5,359 nt of DNA from Verrucomicrobiota bacterium. Its GTDB lineage: Bacteria; Verrucomicrobiota; Verrucomicrobiia; Chthoniobacterales; UBA10450. Both the position numbers and the translations under genes were made by a program. Below, piece by piece: positions 1 through 5,167 of this stretch. The stretch lies in NCBI GenBank assembly GCA_003218815.1, contig QHON01000211.1, positions 1 to 5,359 on the forward strand, in the 5' to 3' direction. Numbering within the stretch: position 1 is the stretch's first letter; every line of letters begins with the position of its first letter. The notes beneath the pieces are model-generated. The model had not been told where the DNA came from and did no database searches. It was given only the letters and a program-made list of their open reading frames with translations.

Positions 1-563
1 GTGTGAAAGATCGCAAAACTGATCCAGACGATGTGGCAGAGGCAATAGATCGCTAAAACCTTGTGATATGTCTCGTTCCGTGTGATCGCACCCGCCACCG
101 TTATTGAAAACAGGATGACACCCGAGACAACGTATTGCGGGCCTTGCGCGACGAAATGCGGGACGCCTTTCAGGAGTGTATCGACAACATCGACCGGCAC
201 AAACAACGCGAAGACGGTGAAGAAGGCGCGATGATTTGCGTAATAGTGCGTCTTGTAATCTTTTACGGAGACGTCGCCTTCACGCGGAAAGAGAAGCAAC
301 GAACAGAGATAAAGAATGGTCGGAGAGATCAAGACGAAAACAAAAAGGAAAAAGGTCCAATTCTGTTCAAAGCGCCAGCGGTAGAAAACCCACCAGGCAA
401 CGACGAGAAAGAGGAAAATGTTCAGGACCCACAGCGCATGGACCCAATAGACGCGTCGATGTGAGCGCGCTTGCAGCATTTCGCCCAAACCTTGGAGCAC
501 GCGAGTCATGCCCAAGGCGAGGACAATGGAAATCAGAACCGAGAGATAACTGAACGGATCCAT
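1..563 (-). CDS. Multi-pass integral membrane protein, unknown function (partial, C-terminus beyond window)
   Basis: Reading the minus strand from the ATG at 563-561 gives 187 uninterrupted codons that run off the left edge. An in-frame TGA lies four codons upstream, so this ATG is the first possible start; no convincing Shine-Dalgarno precedes it. The protein begins MDPFSYLSVLISIVLALGMT and is strongly hydrophobic. Likely membrane segments are at about residues 4-23, 43-62, 70-92, 113-131, 143-160 and 169-187, with charged loops such as R33-R37 and R94-K104 between them. The aromatic-rich segment W40-W63 and the loop containing HYYANHR are notable. It resembles a family of uncharacterised bacterial membrane proteins starting MDPF-Y-SVLIS, but I know no function for it. 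It is divergent from the GYD gene across a 140-bp gap. The open frame, membrane-segment periodicity and plausible start make it a real gene. Overlapping frames on both strands give arginine- and glutamate-rich nonsense. Confidence 0.85.
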   Translation of the reverse strand, partial: MDPFSYLSVLISIVLALGMTRVLQGLGEMLQARSHRRVYWVHALWVLNIFLFLVVAWWVFYRWRFEQNWTFFLFVFVLISPTILYLCSLLLFPREGDVSVKDYKTHYYANHRAFFTVFALFVPVDVVDTLLKGVPHFVAQGPQYVVSGVILFSITVAGAITRNETYHKVLAIYCLCHIVWISFAIFH

Positions 564-589
564 CGAACAAATTCAGTGTAGAGGCCAGC

Positions 590-621
590 GTGCCAGCCGA
601 AAAGCACTCTGTGATGGCACT
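590..621. promoter_or_regulatory. Inverted repeat in divergent intergenic region (possible operator)
   Basis: The 140-bp gap between the divergent membrane-protein and GYD genes contains GTGCCA (590-595) and TGGCAC (616-621), a 6-bp inverted repeat with a 20-nt spacer. A second pairing, CGTGCC (589-594) with GGCACG (631-636), shares the left arm. The gap must hold promoters for both genes, but I could not find a convincing -35/-10 pair. A role as a regulator site is inference from position and symmetry only, and 6-bp arms can arise by chance. Confidence 0.2.
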
Positions 622-703
622 GAACGTCCGGCACGTTGCTTTTGCACACAGGCAGACGCCGCCATAGTCTTTCAACCGAAACCTCAAACGAAAGGAACGA
701 TTT

Positions 704-997
704 ATGGCAATGTATATTAGTCTTATTCAGTTTACCGAGCAGGGCATCCGCAACGTTAAGGATACCGTCAAACGCGGGGACGCGGCGATAGGCGAGGCCG
801 AGAAAATGGGCATGAAGATCATCGAGGAATTCTGGACGATGGGCGCGTACGACATAGTGGTGCTATTCGAAGCGCCCGATGACGAGACGATGAGCGCCTT
901 TTTGCTTAAGGTCGGTTCAATGGGCAACGTCAAGAGCCAGACCCTGCGCGCATTCCGAAAGCAGGAAATGGAAGGCGTTCTGGCAAAGCTCAAATAG
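704..997 (+). CDS. GYD-domain protein
   Basis: This 97-aa protein matches the GYD family (PF08734) over its full length, and the family's members are usually about this size. The opening strand MAMYISLIQFTEQGIRNVKD, the helix with K23-R24-D26-A27, the signature T45-M46-G47-A48-Y49-D50 (the GYD motif in its common GAYD form), E56-A57-P58-D59-D60 and G74-N75-V76...T80-L81-R82-A83-F84 follow the order I know for the family. The fold is expected to be a small ferredoxin-like dimeric alpha/beta barrel. It has no signal peptide, so it should be cytoplasmic. The molecular function of the family is not established. The ATG is well supported by AAAGGA at 691-696, seven bases upstream. It appears to be monocistronic: divergent from the membrane-protein gene on its left and convergent with the NYN gene on its right. 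Confidence 0.93.
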   Translation: MAMYISLIQFTEQGIRNVKDTVKRGDAAIGEAEKMGMKIIEEFWTMGAYDIVVLFEAPDDETMSAFLLKVGSMGNVKSQTLRAFRKQEMEGVLAKLK

Positions 998-1015
998 CCC
1001 CGTTGTCCGGCGAAA

Positions 1016-1037
1016 GTTTCCGGCTCTCAGCCGAAAC
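1016..1037. terminator. Possible hairpin terminator between convergent genes
   Basis: GTTTCcGGCT at 1016-1025 pairs with AGCCGAAAC at 1029-1037 as a 9-bp stem with one bulged C and a 3-nt loop, 19 bases past the GYD stop codon. It lies in the convergent gap between the GYD and NYN genes, where a terminator is expected. There is no U-tract on either side, so intrinsic termination is uncertain. Confidence 0.3.
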
Positions 1038-1077
1038 GACTAAGGAACCGCTGATCATCCGGCGCGAGGCCGTAATT

Positions 1078-1094
1078 TCTCAGCCTAGCTGAGA
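1078..1094. terminator. Second short hairpin in convergent gap, weak terminator candidate
   Basis: TCTCAGC (1078-1084) and GCTGAGA (1088-1094) form a perfect 7-bp stem around a CTA loop, seven bases beyond the stop of the minus-strand NYN gene. Read on the minus strand it is followed by AATTA rather than a run of U. Its position suits the 3' end of the NYN transcript, but the missing U-tract makes this weak. Confidence 0.28.
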
Positions 1095-1100
1095 GCGCGA

Positions 1101-1790
1101 CTAGACGGTTTGCGACGCTGGCGGGCGAAACCGCAGTCGTCGCCTACGCTGCTGCGGCCGAGGCGATGTCGCTGCCGGCAAATCCTGGACTTTCATTATA
1201 TCGAACGTCCTGAACAACGGGGCCAGATCGATTACAGCATTCGCGGCCGATCTTAATGTGTTTCCGAGATTTGCGGCGACCGAGGCGACTTCCACGCGGA
1301 TTCCGCGTCGCCTCAGCTTGATGGCGAGATAAGCGAAATCGGCATCACCGGTCACAAGAATGACAACGTCGGGCAGCATCTCGACAGAAAGCTCGAGCGC
1401 ATCGATTGCCATCATCACGTCAACGTTCGCCTTGTAATGTCCCTCTTCGGCCGGCGCGCCATCTTTGGTTACGACCATGAAACCATTGGAGCGCAACCAA
1501 TACATGAATTTGTTCTTCTTGTCCCGCTCCTCCTGCCAGGCCGGGATCGCAGGTGGCAGTCCGGCGTATACCACCATCTCGATCAGTTCCCGCCCTGTGT
1601 TTGGTCCAGCCAGAAATTCGCGAAGTTTCAACCAATCCAGACCACGGCCCGCGGTTCGAACGGAACTCCCGACGTTCGATTCATCCACGAGGATCAGCAC
1701 TCTAGAGTGCTGGTGGCCTTTGGAATCTTGTTTTCGTCCCTTCATGTGTTCGCGAGTTTCGAATATTTTTCCTTGAGCCAGGGCAATCAC
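1101..1790 (-). CDS. NYN domain (PIN-like, LabA/DUF88 type) putative ribonuclease
   Basis: The 229-aa protein has an NYN domain (PF01936) from about residue 30 to 195. The acidic-site motifs appear in order: V31-L32-I33-L34-V35-D36...N39 (strand 1, Asp plus Asn), K120...V123-D124-V125...D130 in the mid-domain helix, and V146-T147-G148-D149-A150-D151-F152 followed by L159-R160-R161-R162-G163-I164-R165-V166. These acids form the metal-dependent nuclease site of PIN-like RNases, so RNA cleavage or processing is likely but unproven here. The C-terminal 20-30 residues are very basic (R211 to R222 includes an RRRR run), which suggests nucleic-acid contact. The start is ambiguous. The GTG at 1790 overlaps the stop of a small upstream ORF as GTGA, which favours coupling; the ATG at 1745-1743 (residue 16) lies closer to the domain, and neither has a good Shine-Dalgarno. 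The protein has no signal peptide and should be cytoplasmic. Its substrate is unknown. Confidence 0.9.
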   Translation of the reverse strand: MIALAQGKIFETREHMKGRKQDSKGHQHSRVLILVDESNVGSSVRTAGRGLDWLKLREFLAGPNTGRELIEMVVYAGLPPAIPAWQEERDKKNKFMYWLRSNGFMVVTKDGAPAEEGHYKANVDVMMAIDALELSVEMLPDVVILVTGDADFAYLAIKLRRRGIRVEVASVAANLGNTLRSAANAVIDLAPLFRTFDIMKVQDLPAATSPRPQQRRRRLRFRPPASQTV

Positions 1791-1993
1791 CGCCCGCGCA
1801 ACCTTTTCGTAAAATCGGCTAGTTTCTTTGCCTCAGTTTCAGTCACGTGTCCAATCGCGTCGTAGACTGAAAAAAAAGGGCTTGACACGATACCGCAAAT
1901 CACGTAAGAACCTTTGATTACGTCACCCGACGTCTCAACGCACTTTCGGCGGACTGAAAAGCCGGTTGGGAGGCTTAACCTTCGCTGAGACAC
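1787..1993 (-). CDS. Small hypothetical ORF upstream of the NYN gene (uncertain)
   Basis: This frame encodes up to 68 residues from a GTG at 1993, or 38 residues from a GTG at 1903-1901 that has AAAGG seven bases upstream (1915-1911). The C-terminal half reads like a soluble protein, including SSPFFSVYDAIGHVTETEA and a basic end KRLRGR. Its TGA overlaps the GTG of the NYN gene by the 4-nt pattern GTGA. The same junction type is seen at the mtnA/aldolase boundary in this window. That overlap and the ribosome site favour a real small cistron coupled to the NYN gene. Against it are the short length, two competing starts, and the lack of any family I recognise. The upstream third (before about residue 25) looks least protein-like. 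Confidence 0.35.
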   Translation of the reverse strand: MSQRRLSLPTGFSVRRKCVETSGDVIKGSYVICGIVSSPFFSVYDAIGHVTETEAKKLADFTKRLRGR

Positions 1994-2127
1994 CGCTTAG
2001 CGCGATCTCCAGATTCAACTGGAGCCCCGAGTCGACCGAAGCGAGGCCGCCGTTGAAAGCGCCTCGTGAGGATGGTTCCTCGTTCCGCGCGGATTTGGAG
2101 CGGTCAACCCCAAATAAAAGGCCGTTT
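1791..2127. other. 337-bp region without a firmly supported gene
   Basis: Between the NYN gene and the 88-aa plus-strand gene there is no confident CDS. The region holds the uncertain small minus-strand ORF, a perfect TTGACA box on the plus strand (1882-1887), an A8 run at 1870-1877, and a small hairpin with stem CTCCAG/CTGGAG (2007-2012, 2019-2024) and a 6-nt loop. The plus-strand frame of the downstream gene is open back to a TTG at 1966, but its composition there (Ser, Pro, Arg-rich with no start site) looks like chance. Promoters for the divergent NYN and plus-strand transcripts probably lie here. Confidence 0.5.
1882..1910 (+). promoter_or_regulatory. Possible sigma-70-type promoter reading rightward
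   Basis: TTGACA at 1882-1887 is a perfect -35 consensus. A 17-nt spacer leads to TAAGAA at 1905-1910, which matches the TATAAT consensus at only three of six positions, including the first two. Transcription would head toward the 88-aa gene and the NIPSNAP gene, leaving a 5' leader of roughly 210 nt. The weak -10 and the overlap with a possible minus-strand ORF keep confidence low. Confidence 0.27.
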
Positions 2128-2394
2128 ATGAAATTCGTTAGTCTCAAAAGAAAGCGCGCTCTTCGACAAGGCAAGTTAAACAAACCATCCTCCGCCACAC
2201 TTGAATCTTTCACCAAGCCAACGGCCGTTCCTCACCAAATCCACACTTACACCGAGCTGCGGCAACAGATTCACGACGATCTCCGGATCCAACATCCCGA
2301 ATGGGTCCAGCCAAATGGCGAGTCTCCGATGTGCGATTCTTACGAGCGGTCTATCGTTGATCCTCATCGCCTCCTCGAACAGGGACTAAATTGA
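2128..2394 (+). CDS. 88-aa hypothetical protein with HPEWV-PNG-C motif
   Basis: I chose the ATG at 2128 because AAAAGG (2116-2121) sits six bases upstream; the same frame is open further 5' from a TTG at 1966, without a start site. The product has a basic N-terminus (KFVSLKRKRALRQGK), a linker rich in Ser, Thr and Pro, and a compact C-terminal module from about residue 39. That module carries T40-Y41-T42-E43-L44, an amphipathic helix ending I54-Q55-H56-P57-E58-W59-V60, then P62-N63-G64-E65-S66-P67, C69-D70 and Y72-E73. I have the impression that this module recurs in short uncharacterised proteins of soil bacteria, but I know no function or family name. No membrane segment or signal peptide is visible. 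Its TGA is 24 bases before the NIPSNAP ATG and in the same frame, so the two could be co-transcribed. Confidence 0.6.
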   Translation: MKFVSLKRKRALRQGKLNKPSSATLESFTKPTAVPHQIHTYTELRQQIHDDLRIQHPEWVQPNGESPMCDSYERSIVDPHRLLEQGLN

Positions 2395-2418
2395 CAGCAA
2401 TTCCCGCATCCTCGGGTA

Positions 2419-3201
2419 ATGTTTAAAGAAGCAGTGGCCGAACCAAACTCAGAGTGTTTGAAGGAAGAGCAGCTCTGCTGTCCTATCGTTGAGCTCAGGC
2501 AATACACGCTTCACCCTGGGAAGCGCGATGTCTTGATCGATCTATTCGATCGGGAATTTATCGAGCCGCAGGAGGCGATCAGAATAAAGGTCATCGGTCA
2601 ATTTAGAGACGTTGATGATCCGGATCGCTTTGTTTGGCTGCGAGGCTTTCGGGATATGGCCTCACGTGCGAAGGCATTACAGGATTTTTATGGAGGGCCT
2701 GTTTGGAAAGCGCACCGGGAAGCTGCCAATGCCACCATGGTTGACTCCGACAATGTCCTGTTGCTGCACCCGGCAACTCCTGTGTCCGGCTTCTCGCTTG
2801 AAAATATGAAGCGTCCTCCTGTCGACACAGACAAAGTCCCCTCGAGTCTGATCGTCGCGACGATTTATTATTTTGAGGCTCCTGTAACTGCCGATTTTGT
2901 GGATTTCTTCGAGCACGCACTCAAGCCTGTGGCGAAAAGTTTTGGCGGGGCAGTCTCTGCATATTTTGTAACGGAAAATAGCGAAAACACTTTCCCGGCT
3001 CTGCCGGTGCGGGAGGGCGAGAATGTCTTTGTCTGGTTCTCAATTTTCCAGGATTCGGTGGCATACGAAAATTATGGAGCCGCTCTGTCTCGATCTGAGC
3101 AATGGCGCAGCGAAGTTTTGAAGGGACTGGCACACTATCTTAGGAGCGCGCCGGAAGTATTGAAGCTGTCACCCACAGCGCGGTCGCAACTGCGTGGCTG
3201 A
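2419..3201 (+). CDS. NIPSNAP family protein
   Basis: This 260-aa protein opens with about 22 poorly conserved residues. It then shows the NIPSNAP (PF07978) pattern: I23-V24-E25-L26-R27-Q28-Y29-T30-L31 with HPGKRD, then a DDPDRFVWLRGFRDMASRAK segment, then FYGGPVWKAHREAAN and a strand VLLLHP. NIPSNAP domains are ferredoxin-like (dimeric alpha/beta barrel) modules of about 100 residues. The second half, about 143-250, starts with SLIVATIYYFEAPV and contains ENVFVWFSIF, consistent with a second such module. Bacterial members have no settled biochemical role. There is no signal peptide. The ATG at 2419 follows a weak ribosome site; GTG at 2434 or TTG at 2458 are alternatives that would only trim the variable N-terminus. 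It lies 24 bases after the 88-aa gene and 98 bases before the DUF1579-like gene, all on one strand, so a loose operon is possible. Confidence 0.92.
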   Translation: MFKEAVAEPNSECLKEEQLCCPIVELRQYTLHPGKRDVLIDLFDREFIEPQEAIRIKVIGQFRDVDDPDRFVWLRGFRDMASRAKALQDFYGGPVWKAHREAANATMVDSDNVLLLHPATPVSGFSLENMKRPPVDTDKVPSSLIVATIYYFEAPVTADFVDFFEHALKPVAKSFGGAVSAYFVTENSENTFPALPVREGENVFVWFSIFQDSVAYENYGAALSRSEQWRSEVLKGLAHYLRSAPEVLKLSPTARSQLRG

Positions 3202-3299
3202 ATGCATTAACTCCGCTTCACAGAGCTTTGCTGGTTGCGGTCGCACTTTTCCGCGTTGACCTTCTCGGAAAAGGGCGATTTTCCTCACGCCGCAAGCAG

Positions 3300-3803
3300 A
3301 TGAAGCAACCTCCAACTAACGAGCCTGGCGAACGCGATGGCCGGAAGGATTTCGATTTCCTCATTGGCAGCTGGAAGATACGGCACCGGCGACTGAAGGA
3401 GCGGCTAAAAGGCTGCATCGAGTGGGAAGAGTTCGAAGGCACCAGCGAAGTGCGCTCTATCCTGGATGGTCTTGGCAACATGGACGAACTTACGATGAAT
3501 CGTGCTTCAGGCCGTGTTCAAGCCGTGACGGTCCGTCTCTACAATCCGGCCACGCGGGAGTGGAGCATCTATTGGGTGGCGAGCAGCAGCCCTGGGACGC
3601 TGGACGTGCCAATGGTAGGCAAGTTCGATGGTTCGCGCGGCAAGTTTTTCTCGCAGGAAGTATTCGAAGGCAGGCATATCTTCAACCGCTTCGTCTGGAC
3701 CGTGAACAGCCCAAATGCCTGCCGCTGGGAACAAGCGTTTTCGGCCGACGGTGGGAAGACGTGGGAAACCAACTGGACCATGGAGTTTATCCGGCAGGGA
3801 TAG
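3300..3803 (+). CDS. DUF1579-like conserved hypothetical protein
   Basis: The ATG at 3300 gives 167 aa. The frame stays open upstream to a TTG at 3228, but those 24 residues look unrelated, and neither start has a clear ribosome site. The protein begins its conserved part with D17-F18-D19-F20-L21-I22-G23-S24-W25, the usual opening of DUF1579-type lipocalin-like beta barrels. It continues with W42-E43-E44-F45-E46-G47, G57-L58-G59-N60-M61-D62-E63, R79-L80-Y81-N82-P83-A84-T85...W88-S89-I90-Y91-W92, V106-G107-K108-F109, and the ending W143-E144-Q145-A146-F147-S148...G151-G152-K153-T154-W155-E156-T157-N158-W159. Alternating hydrophobic residues and spaced Trp residues fit a small beta barrel that may bind a hydrophobic ligand; that role is inference. 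No signal peptide is seen. A hairpin (GGAAAA 3267-3272 with TTTTCC 3279-3284) lies just upstream and could affect translation. Confidence 0.85.
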   Translation: MKQPPTNEPGERDGRKDFDFLIGSWKIRHRRLKERLKGCIEWEEFEGTSEVRSILDGLGNMDELTMNRASGRVQAVTVRLYNPATREWSIYWVASSSPGTLDVPMVGKFDGSRGKFFSQEVFEGRHIFNRFVWTVNSPNACRWEQAFSADGGKTWETNWTMEFIRQG

Positions 3804-3881
3804 ATGCGATTTTTACACTTTGACCTTCGGCAAACGCCAATTCCAATTGGCCGACGCCTTGAGAACGCCTATCTTCAAACC

Positions 3882-4397
3882 ATGAAAATCCTCTTTCGGC
3901 GATATTTGGTTGCTTGCGTTCTGTTTGGTACCACAACCTTTGCCTTTGCCGGGGAATTCAAAAGCCGCATCATTACGAGTTCGCCGCTGATGATCACAGT
4001 TCCCGACAATCACTTTCTTAAGGTGTCGAATTTTACGCAAGAAGGGGGCGTCGATCGCGGTGTGGTTACGGTGACGCTAACTGGGCAAACTGAGCAAACT
4101 GGTCAAACTGGTCAAACCGCCAATGTTCTCACCGCCAGCCGGATTGATTCGAGCACCGGGGGTGCTTCGCAAAATCCGCCGGAAATCATCAACCGAGTGA
4201 TAATAGCAGGTCCGGCTCAGGTGACAGTGGCACCGGTCCTGGGTGCAACGCTCTTCATAACCTATAGAAAACTGCCCGAAGAAGGCACAAGCACAACAAC
4301 CGTTGTGATCGCTCCTACTCCTACTCCCACTGTTACCGCCACGCCGACTGTTACTCCTACTCCGACTCCGACTGCTACTCCTACGCCTACCCTCTAA
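3882..4397 (+). CDS. Secreted small beta-rich protein with C-terminal Pro-Thr tail
   Basis: I place the start at the ATG at 3882 because it opens a clear Sec signal peptide: K2 and R6-R7, a hydrophobic core from Y8 to F15, and an A-F-A site with cleavage expected after A23. An in-frame ATG at 3804, directly after the previous stop, would put 26 polar residues in front of the signal. The mature part, 24-135, is Thr/Val-rich and probably all beta; it includes ITVPDNHFLKVSNFTQEGG, RGVVTVTL and a closing strand LGATLFITYRK. I associate this pattern with uncharacterised exported proteins but know no function. Two low-complexity parts stand out: a TGQ/TEQ repeat (67-78) and a 28-residue Pro/Thr tail (144-171) that ends the protein. 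No lipobox, LPXTG or PEP-CTERM anchor follows, so it may be periplasmic or released. It is third in line after the NIPSNAP and DUF1579-like genes. Confidence 0.8.
   Translation: MKILFRRYLVACVLFGTTTFAFAGEFKSRIITSSPLMITVPDNHFLKVSNFTQEGGVDRGVVTVTLTGQTEQTGQTGQTANVLTASRIDSSTGGASQNPPEIINRVIIAGPAQVTVAPVLGATLFITYRKLPEEGTSTTTVVIAPTPTPTVTATPTVTPTPTPTATPTPTL
4080..4115 (+). repeat. Four tandem copies of a 9-bp unit in the secreted-protein gene
   Basis: The unit ACTGGTCAA is repeated four times in frame at 4080-4088, 4089-4097, 4098-4106 and 4107-4115. The last two copies are identical; the first has GGGCAA and the second GAGCAA. They encode TGQ, TEQ, TGQ, TGQ (residues 67-78). The 9-bp period preserves the frame, and the near-identity suggests recent slippage expansion. 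Confidence 0.9.
4311..4394 (+). repeat. Pro-Thr low-complexity coding repeat
   Basis: The last 28 codons of the secreted protein are an imperfect 6-bp repeat of the type CCTACT/CCGACT, giving alternating Pro and Thr with occasional Val and Ala. Codon choice for Pro and Thr varies between copies, so the peptide pattern is conserved better than the DNA. This suggests selection on the protein, for example an extended or O-glycosylated spacer. The opposite strand shows a Ser/Arg-rich frame across it that is an artefact of the repeat. Confidence 0.85.
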
Positions 4398-4433
4398 GGC
4401 GCACGAATAGACGGGAGAGAGCTGTAGCGGCTT

Positions 4434-4454
4434 CGCTTGCTCGCGAATCAAGCG
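4434..4454. terminator. Weak hairpin in the convergent gap before the aldolase gene
   Basis: In the 128-bp convergent gap (4398-4525), CGCTTG (4434-4439) pairs with CAAGCG (4449-4454) over a 9-nt loop. A competing pairing, TTCGC (4432-4436) with GCGAA (4443-4447), uses part of the same bases. Two converging transcripts end here, so a terminator is expected, but no U-tract follows on either strand. I see nothing else in the gap. Confidence 0.22.
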
Positions 4455-4525
4455 GGCGGGAGTCGAGCAATATCGATGGCGCAAACCTGAGAAAGCCGCG
4501 ACGGCGTAAAGTGGGAAGAACAGTA

Positions 4526-5167
4526 TCAATAGTGAGCGCTGCCGTCGTTTCCCTTCAACTTCTCAACCTCTTCACTTTCCTTTCGCTCGCGCAGTAGAAC
4601 AGCGAACGCCTCTTCGAGATCTCTGCCGAAGACTATAATACCTCCTTCGTGTCCGGCCATGACAAGAATCTTTCTGTCTTGCACATCGGTACGCTTGAAG
4701 AGACGCATTACTTCGTAGGCCATCTCGGGCGTCCCGTAATCAGCGGCCTTCGAGCTTGTCGGAGCTTGATTTAGAAGGGCTCCCCACAGCTTTGAGTCGT
4801 GGGAATGAATAACCGACCCGGCCTTTGCATCCGATTCGTAAACCGCGGCGTGCGTCAGCGACTCCGACGAAGCGATCGCGGATCCCTCACATCGGAGCCA
4901 GTTTCTTTTGAAATCGTAAGCCACCACTCTCGCGCAATCCGCCAGCGTCAGTTCGGGCATTCCGCCAGTCGCCGAACCCGTAATATAAAAATTGTTGGTC
5001 GTGCCGTCTCTTATGCTCAGGTTGCCGAACCCAATGCCATTTACATCCACACCGATCAGTCGGAGCTGGAGAAGTCTCCGCCGGTATGCGTTCAATTCGG
5101 CAAAACCGCCGAACGGACTGATCTCTGTAGCCGAGTGTTCGCACGTGAACTTTATGTATTCGCTCAC
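4526..5167 (-). CDS. Class II aldolase/adducin-family protein, coupled to mtnA
   Basis: This 213-aa protein is a complete class II aldolase/adducin domain (PF00596). Residues equivalent to the fuculose-1-phosphate aldolase active site are visible: phosphate-site G48-N49, T63-G64 and S100-S101; catalytic-position E102; zinc ligands H121 and H123 (in VIHSHD) and H173 (in AGHEGG). The 19-residue step from E102 to H121 equals that in E. coli FucA (E73 to H92). It should therefore bind Zn2+ and a phosphorylated sugar in the cytoplasm. It starts at a GTG overlapping the mtnA stop (GTGA), so the two are probably translated together. The likely substrate is the MtnA product, 5-methylthioribulose-1-phosphate, or the 5-deoxy analogue. 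Aldol cleavage to DHAP plus an aldehyde, or dehydration as by MtnB, are the alternatives. I do not see the TSGN and SGxDKG motifs I associate with MtnB, which leans toward aldolase. The C-terminal 20 residues are charged and probably disordered. Confidence 0.9.
   Translation of the reverse strand: MSEYIKFTCEHSATEISPFGGFAELNAYRRRLLQLRLIGVDVNGIGFGNLSIRDGTTNNFYITGSATGGMPELTLADCARVVAYDFKRNWLRCEGSAIASSESLTHAAVYESDAKAGSVIHSHDSKLWGALLNQAPTSSKAADYGTPEMAYEVMRLFKRTDVQDRKILVMAGHEGGIIVFGRDLEEAFAVLLRERKESEEVEKLKGNDGSAHY

Noticed and set aside
135..553. Two plus-strand ORFs of about 105-109 aa at the left end
   Set aside because: They are highly charged, low-hydrophobicity frames opposite the membrane protein; the minus-strand reading has membrane segments and a sensible start.
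637..668. Promoter TTGCTT...CATAGT upstream of the GYD gene
   Set aside because: The spacing is 20 nt and both boxes are poor matches, so I do not list it as a feature.
367..687. Minus-strand ORF of 106 aa
   Set aside because: It overlaps the membrane-protein gene in another frame on the same strand and has no recognisable features.
1437..1865. Plus-strand ORF of 142 aa opposite the NYN gene
   Set aside because: The minus-strand NYN domain motifs are clear, so this is a shadow frame.
1935..2216. Minus-strand ORF of 93 aa in the gap and across the 88-aa gene
   Set aside because: No family resemblance, and it conflicts with the better supported plus-strand gene that has a Shine-Dalgarno.
2392..2394. 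TGA as a selenocysteine codon joining the 88-aa and NIPSNAP frames
   Set aside because: No SECIS-like hairpin is evident downstream, and the NIPSNAP gene has its own ATG.
4080..4115. CRISPR-like or regulatory iteron repeat
   Set aside because: The 9-bp units are contiguous, in frame and inside a coding sequence, with no spacers or nearby replication or Cas genes.
4077..4529. Minus-strand ORF of 150 aa with a Ser/Arg-rich stretch resembling an SR protein
   Set aside because: The Ser/Arg pattern is the reverse reading of the Pro-Thr codon repeat; the plus strand has a signal peptide and a coherent protein.
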